A DNA stretch of 64,000 bases from Vibrio comitans (GTDB taxonomy: Bacteria; Pseudomonadota; Gammaproteobacteria; Enterobacterales; Vibrionaceae): assembly GCA_024346835.1 (NCBI GenBank), contig AP024866.1, positions 1,674,001 through 1,738,000 of the forward strand, written 5' to 3'. Numbering within the stretch: the stretch's first letter is position 1; every line of letters starts with the position of its first letter. The translations under genes were made by a program, and so were the position numbers. Positions 47,913-56,790 of this stretch are shown one piece after another. Under the pieces are notes generated by a model. The model was given only the letters and a program-made list of their open reading frames with translations, was not told the origin of the DNA and did not search any database.

Positions 47913-48066
47913 CCAAAACCTTAACAGCCTGCACTTCTTAGCTCAGAAGTATTCAGACGAATTTAGATAGGCAAAAAACCGAAACTGTCTGTTATTAAAA
48001 ATGTTAGCTGTCGTCAAGCTTTGGATCCATCCGTGGACTGGGATTTATTTATTTTGTAATCGAAAT

Positions 48067-48330
48067 TTAGAGCTTTTCTTTTCCTTTTTTCCAAGCATCA
48101 AATTCTTGGTGAGTCATTCGGATAGTTTCTGGGTACTTTTGTCCATATCTAGCTTTTTGAGCTAATTTATAGCCTTGAGCACGGTTTAAGCCGATACCTT
48201 GACAAAGCTCAGTAAACTTCTCACGATCTGCGATCCTTTTGCGGTCTTTATCTAATTGAAGTCCGAGCTCATATTCTCTTTGTTTAAATAACTTTTTAGC
48301 TTCCTCATATAGCTTATAAACGTCAGCCAC
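48067..48330 (-). CDS. Unrecognised 87-residue basic/helical protein
   Basis: I do not recognise this protein. It starts at GTG with AAGG about ten bases upstream. Its N-terminal half (about 5-45) is strongly charged and helical, rich in Lys, Glu and Arg. The middle GIGLNRAQGYKLAQKARYG looks like a small helix-turn-helix-like turn, and it ends DAWKKGKEKL. It may be a DNA-associated protein. It lies in reverse orientation immediately upstream of an attC-like site, so it could be the gene of a cassette. Confidence 0.6.
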   Translation of the reverse strand: MADVYKLYEEAKKLFKQREYELGLQLDKDRKRIADREKFTELCQGIGLNRAQGYKLAQKARYGQKYPETIRMTHQEFDAWKKGKEKL

Positions 48331-48432
48331 AATGTGTTACCTTGTAAGTAAGTGAATTGAGTACTTTAACAAGAAACCCAAAATAGTTCATTACTGGGCA
48401 AATCGAGGGGACATTTGCAAATCGAAAATTCA

Positions 48433-48549
48433 GCTAACAAACGCTTTAAGACAGATTCGTAACGCTCGGCAGTTTTGATTTGGTTTTTGTGTTTACGGTG
48501 TATTAATTTTGTGTCGTAGTAGCGTTGCTCACCACTTAAGCGGACGTCA
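48433..48549 (+). other. Vibrio-type attC (VCR-like) recombination site
   Basis: The left end GCTAACAAACGCTTTAAGAC resembles the start of Vibrio attC repeats. The centre has the T/G-rich segment TTTTGATTTGGTTTTTGTGT. The right part CGTTGCTCACCACTTAAGCG mirrors the left-hand AACG...TTTAAG sequence. The 117-bp length fits. The terminal core has drifted (ACGTCATG instead of GCGTTAG), so activity is uncertain. No integrase gene is in the window. Confidence 0.75.
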
Positions 48550-48570
48550 TGTTTTATTCGAGAGTTGTGT

Positions 48571-49125
48571 ATGAAAGTAAGTAATCCATTAACAATTGTG
48601 GCTATTTTTGCTGGAACAGCTGAAACATTTGCGACTGCTGCATTAGTCGCATTGCCAGAACCTATGCAGGCTAAATTTATATATTTTGTTATGCTCTTCC
48701 CTGTTCTTATCGTCACCTGCTTCTTTTTAACTTTGGTTTTTAAACCACAATCTTTATATGCTCCTAGTGATTTCTCAAATGAAGAGCATTTTCTAGATGC
48801 AAATAAACTGAAACAAGTGGTTTCTAAAGAAACTGAATCTGTCCTTAAAGAAGCAATAGAAAATAATATGTTAACTGGAGACGTTAAGTCATTATCAGAA
48901 AAGGTTGCAAACCTAACACTACAAAACCTAGAAGCTAGTGTTGATAAAAAGGTTCTTGATTATTTAACTCAACATCCGAACCAAGCATTCGAAAATCGAG
49001 TTTTAGGTCATATCCTTCAAGATCATAAAAGATCAATTTTAGAGTCTCTTATTCGTCTTGAGCACAATGGTCAAATTGTATCTGGGATGGATGGTGAGGT
49101 TAAAGTTTGGCAAATTAAAACATAA
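48571..49125 (+). CDS. Cassette-type membrane protein of unknown function
   Basis: A 184-residue protein with two N-terminal membrane helices (about 6-28 and 35-60) and a soluble charged tail. After YAPSDFSNEEHFLDANKL comes a helical segment (about 85-140), then a region ending WQIKT that looks like a short winged or beta module. I recognise the pattern only as one common in integron cassettes; no function is known to me. ATG at 48571 follows the attC-like site by 22 bases, the layout of a cassette gene. AT content is higher than in neighbouring chromosomal genes. Confidence 0.75.
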   Translation: MKVSNPLTIVAIFAGTAETFATAALVALPEPMQAKFIYFVMLFPVLIVTCFFLTLVFKPQSLYAPSDFSNEEHFLDANKLKQVVSKETESVLKEAIENNMLTGDVKSLSEKVANLTLQNLEASVDKKVLDYLTQHPNQAFENRVLGHILQDHKRSILESLIRLEHNGQIVSGMDGEVKVWQIKT

Positions 49126-49150
49126 CAAGGCATTTAAACACCTTTCATTT
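49126..49150 (+). other. attC remnant
   Basis: Directly after the stop codon, CATAACAAGGCATTTAAAC matches the left end of Vibrio attC sites. Only about 20 bases remain before the next gene's ribosome site, so the site is probably deleted internally. Confidence 0.5.
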
Positions 49151-49161
49151 AGGAAGTATTT

Positions 49162-49608
49162 ATGACTATTGATATTCGTTTTAGGTATTACCAAAGCAAT
49201 GATAGAGAAGATTGCTTGAAGGTATTTGATGCAAATTGTCCCGAATTTTTCGCGCCGAATGAACGTTCTGATTATGCCGACTTTCTTGATTCCTCCCCTG
49301 AGGATTATGAAGTATGCATGTTGGGTAGTGATGTAATTGGAGCTTTTGGCTTGTCCGGCAATGATCCTTTATATAAATCGATAAACTGGATAATGATTTC
49401 ACCCAAAGCTCAAGGTTTGGGGATAGGCGCTAAGTTTATGGAGCGAGCTATTAATTTGGCTAATGAGCATAGGTTGAGTCATATAAAAATAGCTGCTAGC
49501 CATTTATCTGCGCCATTCTTCGCTAAATATGGAGCATTAAGTATTAGTGAAGTTAAAGATGGCTGGGGTCCAGATATGCACCGTATTGATATGGAGCTGC
49601 ACTTTTAG
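49162..49608 (+). CDS. GNAT-family N-acetyltransferase (cassette gene)
   Basis: A 148-residue acetyltransferase. The acetyl-CoA loop is visible as SPKAQGLGIGAKFMERAINL (Q/R-x-x-G-x-G/A). The N-terminal part IRFRYYQSNDREDCLKVFDA is typical of GNAT domains. AGGAAG lies upstream of the ATG. GNAT genes are among the most frequent integron cassette genes. Substrate is unknown. It ends seven bases before another attC-like sequence. Confidence 0.85.
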   Translation: MTIDIRFRYYQSNDREDCLKVFDANCPEFFAPNERSDYADFLDSSPEDYEVCMLGSDVIGAFGLSGNDPLYKSINWIMISPKAQGLGIGAKFMERAINLANEHRLSHIKIAASHLSAPFFAKYGALSISEVKDGWGPDMHRIDMELHF

Positions 49609-49615
49609 AATCGAC

Positions 49616-49738
49616 GCTTAACAAAGCGCTCAAGCCTGATTCATGAACGCGTACCGAACTCGCTTAACTCAATCATGGCACACATTCACTCGTAGCTTTA
49701 CATTATGTGGTTGCAGTAAAAGTAGGATTTTCAGGTGT
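49616..49738 (+). other. degenerate attC-like site
   Basis: It begins GCTTAACAAAGCGCTCAAGC, which fits the RYYYAAC core (GCTTAAC), and contains GAACGCGT like the VCR consensus. It ends CAGGTGTTAG, comparable to the GGCGTTAG end. The middle has diverged. The next gene starts within the end of the site, as in compact cassettes. Confidence 0.55.
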
Positions 49739-50067
49739 TAGAAATTAAAACAATTAGCTTATTCTTTGTAACAGCAATTGCTGAAATTCTAGGGTGTTAT
49801 CTACCTTATCTTTGGCTCAAAGAAGATAAATCAGCTTGGCTTTTGTTACCTGCTGCTTTCTGTCTTGCTCTATTTGCTTGGTTACTTTCACTTCATCCAA
49901 CGGCAGCAGGCCGAGTTTATGCCGCTTATGGTGGCGTCTACATCTTTGTTGCTATTCTCTGGTTGTGGATAGTTGATGGCATTCGTCCGACTCTTTGGGA
50001 CGTTGTCGGAGTTTCAGTCGCATTACTTGGTATGGCTATCATAATGTTTGCGCCTAGAACCACATAG
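49735..50067 (+). CDS. YnfA/UPF0060 family small membrane protein
   Basis: A 110-residue, four-helix inner membrane protein of the YnfA family, related in fold to small multidrug resistance transporters. Typical are [20 protein letters not shown] at the N-terminus and [20 protein letters not shown] in the middle. It starts at GTG with AGGA nearby. The gene lies between two attC-like sequences, so it is probably a cassette gene. E. coli YnfA has been linked to efflux of some cationic compounds; here this is inference. Confidence 0.88.
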   Translation: MLEIKTISLFFVTAIAEILGCYLPYLWLKEDKSAWLLLPAAFCLALFAWLLSLHPTAAGRVYAAYGGVYIFVAILWLWIVDGIRPTLWDVVGVSVALLGMAIIMFAPRTT

Positions 50068-50143
50068 CAAGGCGTTTTAGGCTGACTCGCAACCTATACA
50101 GCTTTAATACAAAAATATGCACCAGTGTTTATGACACAATGGT
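50066..50143 (+). other. degenerate attC-like site
   Basis: AGCAAGGCGTTTTAGGCTGA then CTCGCAACC resemble the left half of Vibrio attC sites (AACAAGGCGTTTAAGAG...CTCGCAACG). The right half is not recognisable and runs into the DUF4345-like gene. Confidence 0.45.
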
Positions 50144-50518
50144 TTAGGCAGGGTGATAGCGTTGCTTTACGTACCAAACTGCGAAAGCAATGACCATTGC
50201 CAACTCGACAACAACCCACATCCATTGCCGTGGTGATGAGCCATCTATAACAATACCTATTCCGCGTGAAATTAAAGCTCCTATAGTTATTGTCATACCC
50301 AACGCAGCAGCAGTTAACAAGAATGGGCTAACTTGGTGATGAAACATGAGTAACATACCTATCCCCATCACAAAGCCCCAGCGAACTCTTCGTTCAATGG
50401 CTTGAAATGTATCTTCTGGAATTGGTTTACTACTCACAAGCTCAGGGTTATAGCTAAGAACAGCCCCTAGTAATAAAACGATAAAACCAGCGACTTGTAA
50501 GAATATTTTATGACCCAT
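50144..50518 (-). CDS. DUF4345-like small membrane protein
   Basis: A 124-residue protein with four predicted helices (about 5-22, 48-63, 68-88 and 100-116). The layout resembles DUF4345 proteins, but the assignment is by pattern only. No function is known. It lies opposite to the cassette genes and may mark the resumption of ordinary chromosome. Confidence 0.6.
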   Translation of the reverse strand: MGHKIFLQVAGFIVLLLGAVLSYNPELVSSKPIPEDTFQAIERRVRWGFVMGIGMLLMFHHQVSPFLLTAAALGMTITIGALISRGIGIVIDGSSPRQWMWVVVELAMVIAFAVWYVKQRYHPA

Positions 50519-50647
50519 TCATCACCTTAAATGCTCATAACGGTTATTAGAGCGATTATATCAACGTTATCCGTTACGATTAGTTTTGTATCCACTGGAA
50601 ATCTTTTCTCCAAAGATGTGCTGGTAGAGTCAGAGATTCATCAGAGA

Positions 50648-51547
50648 CTACATGGCTAATAGCGCTTTGATCTTAGGCATAGCCTCTTTTGTAGCAAGGT
50701 ATCCTGCTTCAATCGCCTGTGATTTTTCGTCAAATGCTCCACTACTGCTCGGTTCAAATTGTGGCGCTATTACCACATCAGCACTGTTCAACTCGTCTTG
50801 AGACAAGCGGCAACTCTGCATTCGGAAGGCTGCAAGAGTAATCTTACTAGCAGAGATTTCTGGAGCCGTTTGATTGTGACAATAAATATCTACGGCGATG
50901 ACCTTATTAGCCCCTAAGTTTCTTGCGGCGTATACCGGTACCACGCTAAATACTCCCCCATCAATCAAAATGTCCCCTTGATTCTGCACTGGTACAAATG
51001 CGCCTGGGATTGTTGATGAAGCTTGTACCGCATGACCTGGGTTCCCAGAGCGAATTATTACGGTTTCTTGGGTAGTTAGGTTTGTAGCCGTCACTGCGAC
51101 AGGAATTGGCATGTCTGCTAGGTCATCGTACTCTACTTGGGTATTAATCCACTTTGAGAGTCTCTTACCGTTGACTAGCCCTTTTGAAGAGACCACAAAG
51201 TCAGCGATATCCGATAGATTTACCTCATCGATAGTTTCTTCCATCTTCGATAGATTCATTCCTGATGCATATAGCGTTGCTGCAATTGAACCTGCTGATG
51301 TGCCACTCACTACATCCGGTTTTATCCCTTCCTCTTTGAGTGCTTTAAGTACCCCAAGATGCATAAACCCTCGTACGCCACCACCACCAAAAGCAATCCC
51401 TAGCTCATGTTTAGCACGTTCTGGGGTAGTAGCTGCATTCAAGTCTTCATAAACGTTGGGAGACGAACATGCCATTAAACCCACTGTCGTCGCAGAAATT
51501 ATCAGGCTCTTTAACATTAATACCTTACCAAATCGTTGAATCGCCAT
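50648..51547 (-). CDS. Patatin-like phospholipase lipoprotein
   Basis: A serine acyl hydrolase of the patatin/RssA group (299 residues). The signal peptide ends in the lipobox LMAC near residue 27. The oxyanion hole is GGGGVRGF, the nucleophile Ser is in GTSAGS, and the catalytic Asp is in DGGV (about residue 190). It is predicted to be a membrane-anchored phospholipase A. ATG at 51547 has AGAGG eight bases upstream. It is divergent from a YqhC-like AraC regulator. Confidence 0.9.
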   Translation of the reverse strand: MAIQRFGKVLMLKSLIISATTVGLMACSSPNVYEDLNAATTPERAKHELGIAFGGGGVRGFMHLGVLKALKEEGIKPDVVSGTSAGSIAATLYASGMNLSKMEETIDEVNLSDIADFVVSSKGLVNGKRLSKWINTQVEYDDLADMPIPVAVTATNLTTQETVIIRSGNPGHAVQASSTIPGAFVPVQNQGDILIDGGVFSVVPVYAARNLGANKVIAVDIYCHNQTAPEISASKITLAAFRMQSCRLSQDELNSADVVIAPQFEPSSSGAFDEKSQAIEAGYLATKEAMPKIKALLAM

Positions 51548-51727
51548 ACTGTGAACCTCTTTAATCTTGTTGGGTTAATTGCTAGCGATGAAAATGTATT
51601 TGCATGCTGCTATGGGTGGGCGTATCGTTAAGTGGAAGCAACTATATCTCTCGACAACCTGTATAAATAGGCTAATTAGTCTTTAAAACATGCCTATTTG
51701 TATCAACTTACTCATTTAAGCCGAAAT

Positions 51728-52618
51728 ATGAAGCAGAGAATTAAACAACTAGTAGAGAGCCGAATTACTGAAGACGGTATGGTCGAAACAGGAATCAAAG
51801 GCGTTAGTCTGTTTAGAGTAACGCACTCGATGCCTTGTGCACCTGCGGTATATGAACCTACCGTTGTTGTGATATTGAGTGGCAAAAAAGAAGCGATTCT
51901 GGACGGAGATCATTACATCTACGACAACAGCCATTATCTGTGCTGTACAGTATCTCTTCCCGTCGAAGCAGGTACACCTGAAGCTTCGCCTGAAGATCCA
52001 TTGTTGGGGGTTTATATCTCTCTTGATACCAAGGTGATGACAGAGCTGGCTATTGAGATGGAAAGTACTGCGAGAGCGATAAAGTTACCCAAAAGCAGTT
52101 CACAACCACCGGGTATGTCACTGGCAAACTGGGACAGCACTTTTTCCGATGCGCTACTTCGATTGCTTCAACTTGGCGAGAGCAACACAGATACAGCGAT
52201 CTTAGGTGAAAGCCGCCTGCGCGAGCTTTACTACGCGGTGTTAAAAGGCGATGCGGGTATCTCTGCAAGAAGAGCATTTGGTATTGGCAACGAAATCGCT
52301 AAGTCGATTGAGTACCTATCACTTAACCTAAGTAAGAACGTCACTATCGATGAACTCGCTTCTTTGGTTGGTATGAGCCGCGCGGTTTTTCATCGTAAAT
52401 TTAAACAAGCGACTCGAATATCCCCAATACAGTTTATGAAGTCGATGCGTCTAAACAAGGCGGCTATGAAGATAGCGGCGGGAATGACGGTCAACGAAGC
52501 GGCGATGGCTGTTGGGTATGTCAGCTCTTCTCAATTTAGTCGTGAGTTTAAACGCATGTATGGTCAATCGCCCAAGCAATGGAGCCAATCAAAGGGCTTA
52601 ATTGAAAACATCGCTTAG
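51728..52618 (+). CDS. AraC-family regulator, YqhC-like (AraC_N)
   Basis: A 297-residue regulator. The N-terminal AraC_N domain (about 15-180) shows PAVYEPTVVVILSGKKEAIL, typical of the YqhC group that senses aldehydes. The C-terminal double helix-turn-helix spans about 195-297: VTIDELASLVGMSRAVFHRK and SSQFSREFKRMYGQSPKQW. The ATG at 51728 is chosen over an upstream TTG. Its end overlaps the convergent ABC transporter end by four bases. Target unknown. Confidence 0.88.
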   Translation: MKQRIKQLVESRITEDGMVETGIKGVSLFRVTHSMPCAPAVYEPTVVVILSGKKEAILDGDHYIYDNSHYLCCTVSLPVEAGTPEASPEDPLLGVYISLDTKVMTELAIEMESTARAIKLPKSSSQPPGMSLANWDSTFSDALLRLLQLGESNTDTAILGESRLRELYYAVLKGDAGISARRAFGIGNEIAKSIEYLSLNLSKNVTIDELASLVGMSRAVFHRKFKQATRISPIQFMKSMRLNKAAMKIAAGMTVNEAAMAVGYVSSSQFSREFKRMYGQSPKQWSQSKGLIENIA

Positions 52619-54438
52619 CTAACTATATCTCTGGAACCTTGTTTAAACTGCAGTTCTACTAGCCTCTGATACAAATCGCAGCTCTGAAGTAACTCAGCGT
52701 GATTTCCCACATCGACCAGCTTGCCATGATTCAATACTGCTATTTGGTCGGCGTGTTGGATCGTAGAAAGGCGATGCGCAATAATAATGGTGGTTCTATT
52801 CCTCATCAGCTCTTCTAGGGCCTTTTGCACATGATGCTCGCTTTCGCTATCAAGTGCGCTGGTGGCTTCATCCAATAGCAAGATGGTTGGGTCTTTAAGA
52901 ATGGCCCGAGCAATAGCAATACGCTGACGCTGTCCGCCAGATAATCGAACGCCCTTTTCTCCTAAGAAGCTTTGATAACCTTGTGGAAGGTTCACAATAA
53001 ACTCATGGGCATGAGCCTTCTTAGCGGCTTCTATCACCTCTTCATCTGTGGCGTTTGGTTTGCCATAGCGAATGTTATGAAATACATCATGGCTGAATAG
53101 CGCTGGTTGCTGAGGTACTAGTGCCATGGTATCGCGCAGTTCTTTCGGGTCAAAACGACGCACATCCACACCACCTAATTTAACCGCTCCCTGCTGAGGA
53201 TCATAAAAGCGTTGTAGTAACTCAAACAGAGTCGTTTTACCCGCGCCAGACGGGCCCACCAGCGCAAGTACCCTGCCCTCTGCGGCGGTCAAATTTAGGT
53301 GACTAATGGCAGCGGTGTCTTTTCTTGAGGGGTAGAAGAAAGACACGTCATCAAAAGTCACCTCAGCTGACAACCCCTTGGTCGAAAGCTCATCATTTTG
53401 CGGCGCCACAATATGGCTTTCTACATTGAGGATCTCGAGCAATCGTTCTGTAGCGCCAGCGGCACGTTGCAATTCTCCAAAGACTTCAGAAATTGTCGCC
53501 GTCGATGAAGCAACCATAATCGCATAAAACACGAACGCGCCCAGGTCGCCTGCTGACATCTTACCGTGAATAACATCACTTCCCCCAACCCAGAGCATGC
53601 CAGATATAGCGCTAAATACGATTACAATAACCCCTGAAATAAGGATCGCTCTTTGCTTTACGCGCTCTCGCCCTATCTCATACGCTCGTTCAACCTCGGT
53701 TGAAAATGACGCCTTTTCCTCAGATTCTCGGCTATAACTTTGCACGGTTTTTATGTGCTCAATAGCTTCCCCTGCGTAACTGCCCACGTCAGACATCGAA
53801 TCCTGACTCTTGCGAGAGAGCGCGCGAACTCGCCTACCGTAAACCAATATGGGAACTAAGATAAACGGGACTGAAGCGAGCACAATCAAAGTCAGCTTTA
53901 CGTTGGTGGCAAACAACATAATGATCGCGCCAATACACATTAAGGCACTGCGCATCGCCATAGAAAAAGACGACCCTATGATGCTTTGCAGTAACGTAGT
54001 ATCGGTGGTTAGGCGTGACATAATGTCGCCACTGCCATTGGTTTCAAAATAACTAGGATGCAAGGTCACAACGTGGTTAAACACCGCAAGGCGTATGTCT
54101 GCGCTCACTCTCTCACCCACAGATGAGACCAAATAGAACCGGAAGAAGGTCCCGATAGAAATACAGATAGTCACCACAACGATAAATTGAATCGCACTAC
54201 TAAGGTCGCTAAGTGAACGCTGAGAAAAGCCCTCATCGATGAGCAAACGTACGCCGTGGCCAACGGACAGCGTCAGTCCTGCGGTGAAAAACAAGGCGAC
54301 TAAAGCGGCAAACACCTTAGTTTTATAAGGCCCTACAAATCGAAGTAACTCAAGTAAAATGCTCAAGCTTTTTCGGCCATTTTGGGACTCGTTATCAGGC
54401 ATATCTTGCGGCTGTTCTTTTGTATTTTGTTTCTGCAT
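52615..54438 (-). CDS. ABC-type multidrug/lipid exporter, half-transporter
   Basis: A fused permease-ATPase of the MsbA/LmrA class (607 residues). Six helices lie in residues 35-330. The ATPase has Walker A GPSGAGKTT (about 393), the signature LSGGQRQRIAIARAI, Walker B ILLLDEATSALD and the switch His in IIAHRLST. It functions as a homodimer in the inner membrane. It is not the housekeeping msbA, since no lpxK neighbour is present, and is more likely a drug exporter of the VcaM type. The N-terminus is a polar extension of about 25 residues. Confidence 0.88.
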   Translation of the reverse strand: MQKQNTKEQPQDMPDNESQNGRKSLSILLELLRFVGPYKTKVFAALVALFFTAGLTLSVGHGVRLLIDEGFSQRSLSDLSSAIQFIVVVTICISIGTFFRFYLVSSVGERVSADIRLAVFNHVVTLHPSYFETNGSGDIMSRLTTDTTLLQSIIGSSFSMAMRSALMCIGAIIMLFATNVKLTLIVLASVPFILVPILVYGRRVRALSRKSQDSMSDVGSYAGEAIEHIKTVQSYSRESEEKASFSTEVERAYEIGRERVKQRAILISGVIVIVFSAISGMLWVGGSDVIHGKMSAGDLGAFVFYAIMVASSTATISEVFGELQRAAGATERLLEILNVESHIVAPQNDELSTKGLSAEVTFDDVSFFYPSRKDTAAISHLNLTAAEGRVLALVGPSGAGKTTLFELLQRFYDPQQGAVKLGGVDVRRFDPKELRDTMALVPQQPALFSHDVFHNIRYGKPNATDEEVIEAAKKAHAHEFIVNLPQGYQSFLGEKGVRLSGGQRQRIAIARAILKDPTILLLDEATSALDSESEHHVQKALEELMRNRTTIIIAHRLSTIQHADQIAVLNHGKLVDVGNHAELLQSCDLYQRLVELQFKQGSRDIVS

Positions 54439-54552
54439 TTCAATGCCTTATGCGATTGAGAATCTATTTACGTTACTTTACAGTAAATCCCCTATAAGTT
54501 TCACAGAGTTAATAGATAATACGAATATAAATTCACTAATCGGTATTGAATC

Positions 54553-55092
54553 ATGGCAACCAACACTAAAAAACTTTCACTCACTACCATTGTAATGCAC
54601 TGGCTAGCGGGCGTGTCTTTCATTGGCGTATTTATCGTCGGCCTGATTATGTCGGAGATGGACAGAGGCCCGAGCAAATCTGAGCTAATGGGGTATCACA
54701 AATCCATTGGCGTACTAATTCTTATCGTCGCGACAATTCGTATTCTTTGGCGACTCAAGGAAGGTAAACTATCAAGCTTAGGTAGCAGCCCTGCGTGGCA
54801 AGAAAAGATTGCGCACGCTGTGCATGGCATCTTGATGCTTGCGACTATCGCTATGCCTATTTCAGGCATTATCATGAGTGCTGCAGGTGGTAGATCTGTC
54901 GATGTCTTTGGGTGGGTGATTATTAGTGCAGGCGAGAAGATTGAATGGCTGCAACAACTAGGCAGTACCGTTCACCACAGTGCCGTCAATATCATAGTTG
55001 CAGTGTTGGTGTTACATGTAATCGGCGCGCTAAAGCACCAATTTATGGATAAAGACGGCACCATCAGTCGGATGATTGGCAAGAATATTTAA
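54553..55092 (+). CDS. Cytochrome b561
   Basis: A four-helix di-heme membrane protein of the bacterial b561 family (179 residues). Likely heme ligands are His in IVMHWLAG (helix 1), GYHKSIG (helix 2), HAVHGILM and HHSAVN/HVIGAL (helices 3-4). These proteins pass electrons from the quinone pool, in E. coli to or from superoxide. No partner gene such as yceI is adjacent. It is convergent with the MaoP-like gene. Confidence 0.9.
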   Translation: MATNTKKLSLTTIVMHWLAGVSFIGVFIVGLIMSEMDRGPSKSELMGYHKSIGVLILIVATIRILWRLKEGKLSSLGSSPAWQEKIAHAVHGILMLATIAMPISGIIMSAAGGRSVDVFGWVIISAGEKIEWLQQLGSTVHHSAVNIIVAVLVLHVIGALKHQFMDKDGTISRMIGKNI

Positions 55093-55110
55093 GGCCGGTT
55101 TCCTAAGATA

Positions 55111-55143
55111 AGAGAGGCATTGTTCATTGAACGATACCTCTCT
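55111..55143. terminator. bidirectional hairpin between cytochrome b561 and maoP-like genes
   Basis: AGAGAGG and CCTCTCT pair, with CATTGTTC/GAACGATA-type pairs inside. Confidence 0.6.
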
Positions 55144-55164
55144 GTACACAATGGTTCTATCCGA

Positions 55165-55521
55165 TTAATCCTCGTAAGCGTAAGCTAATTCTTGCTCAAA
55201 GACGCTATGATTCGTGGATATCTTCTTACTATTGAAGGTATAAAAACACTTTCTAGTACGAGAGTGTTTGATGTACTTCAGCCACGTTGTTTCAAGTTTA
55301 GTATTCGCTTTTTTCGGATCCTTAAGAGCCTTTAGAAAATGTTTTTCTTCTTGATTCATCGGCTCTAGCCTGCCTGTTTCTAGCCCAGACAAGGTATCAC
55401 CGTAATACATCAATAGTTCATCTTCTAAGATTGTAAAGTTGCCTGATTTAGCGAAACCACGAGGAAAAGCTTTATCGTCGTAGAAGCGTTTTTCACCCAA
55501 GCGAATCAATGTCTCAGCCAC
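55165..55521 (-). CDS. MaoP-like protein (DUF413)
   Basis: A 118-residue protein of the DUF413 family. KRFYDDKAFPRGFAKSGNFT (about 11-30) and LEPMNQEEKHFL match the E. coli MaoP/YifE pattern. MaoP helps organise the Ori macrodomain by acting with the maoS site. This copy is far from obvious oriC genes, so it may be a paralog with a different role. The C-terminal part, rich in basic residues, is less conserved. Confidence 0.75.
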   Translation of the reverse strand: MAETLIRLGEKRFYDDKAFPRGFAKSGNFTILEDELLMYYGDTLSGLETGRLEPMNQEEKHFLKALKDPKKANTKLETTWLKYIKHSRTRKCFYTFNSKKISTNHSVFEQELAYAYED

Positions 55522-55676
55522 AATGACCTCTATTATTTATGTTGTTAGAACAAACTGAAAATAGAGTGAAAAGTAGTGATTGAAAATCAAATAATTTTTG
55601 TCGTTTCTATAAGTCCATTCTATCGTTCTGCATTCCCTTAAATGCCACTCTTAACATTCTCTAACTCAGAGTAGCA

Positions 55677-56633
55677 CTACCTTTTAATCACGCTCTCGAA
55701 CGCAAAAGTCATGCCTGCGCTGTATACGGATTGATTGGCAAACAACTGCTTTAGCAGCTCATAAAAGCGACTGACATGCACCGGTTTATCATTTTGATAA
55801 GTATGCACCACATACAGCGGCCATACTTTGCCATAGAGATCAGGTGCTACATGGACTAGTTCACTGCTTCTTAGATAAGGGATGGCCGATATGTCAGGTA
55901 AAGATACTATGCCCATATGATTGAGCGCCATATTCAGCGCCGTTGGCAATGTATTGGTTTTAGCAAAGGGATTCAGTTTAATGGTGTGAGATTGTTGGCT
56001 TTTCAGATTGAGAATAGACATGGTACTTTTTTGCCAACTCGACGAGATCCAGGGGTGTTGCTCTAAGTCGCGCAGGCTAAAATTTTTTGCCGTCTTGCGA
56101 TGTCTTTGCAGGTAGAGGGGCGTGGCACAAAATATCTCAGTGATCTTTGCCAATGGCAATGCCTTAAACCCACTGTCCTGCAATTCCCCACCACGTATGG
56201 CCAAATCTATATTATTTTTCACCAAATCAATCTGGCAGTCGCTGACATTAAGGCCGGGCTCTAATCCTGGATACTCTCTACATAGTTTGCGCATTGCAGG
56301 CAACACCACTGCCGTCTCGATGGAGTGAGGGTAAGTAATGTTAAAGGGGCCTTTGGGGTTGTGCTGCGCATCGACAAGATCAGTAAAGGCGTAGTTTACC
56401 TGCTCTTGAATCATCTGGCTGCGTACTAATATTTTCTCGCCAATGGCGGTGAGTGTTAAGCCTCGTGTGGTTCGAATAATCAACTGCACCGCGAGGTCAT
56501 CTTCAAGCGCCCTCACCTGCTGACTAACAGCGGACTTGCTGATCCCAAGTGCCTCAGCGGCATCAGTGAAACTGCCCTGCTTGGCAACTTCTCCAAACAC
56601 CAATAATCGAGACACTTGCTTTGATCTATGCAT
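55677..56633 (-). CDS. LysR-family transcriptional regulator
   Basis: A 318-residue LysR regulator. The N-terminal helix-turn-helix is clear: GSFTDAAEALGISKSAVSQQ (about 18-37). The substrate-binding domain spans about 87-300. I start at ATG 56633; a GTG five codons upstream is possible. The gene is divergent from the SMP-30-like protein, a common LysR target layout, so it probably controls that gene. The effector is unknown. Confidence 0.9.
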   Translation of the reverse strand: MHRSKQVSRLLVFGEVAKQGSFTDAAEALGISKSAVSQQVRALEDDLAVQLIIRTTRGLTLTAIGEKILVRSQMIQEQVNYAFTDLVDAQHNPKGPFNITYPHSIETAVVLPAMRKLCREYPGLEPGLNVSDCQIDLVKNNIDLAIRGGELQDSGFKALPLAKITEIFCATPLYLQRHRKTAKNFSLRDLEQHPWISSSWQKSTMSILNLKSQQSHTIKLNPFAKTNTLPTALNMALNHMGIVSLPDISAIPYLRSSELVHVAPDLYGKVWPLYVVHTYQNDKPVHVSRFYELLKQLFANQSVYSAGMTFAFESVIKR

Positions 56634-56790
56634 TGATCGTGGCCACACGTCCGTTGATTTGTAGCTAGAAGTGTAGCTGTAAAGAAAACCTTAACAATGT
56701 TTCTAGATTAATCGCATTGTTAAAAGTTCAACTAAACCTAGACTTTTGTATGAGCGTTTAGCGCATCAATATAATAAGAAGGAACATACA

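Noticed and set aside
48366..48716. 116-codon minus-strand frame
   Set aside because: It overlaps the attC-like site and the start of the better supported membrane-protein gene on the plus strand, and its composition looks like a shadow.
50144..50157. Right end of an attC site (TTTAGGCAGGGTGATA)
   Set aside because: These bases encode the C-terminus and stop of the DUF4345-like gene, so the likeness to an attC end is probably coincidental.
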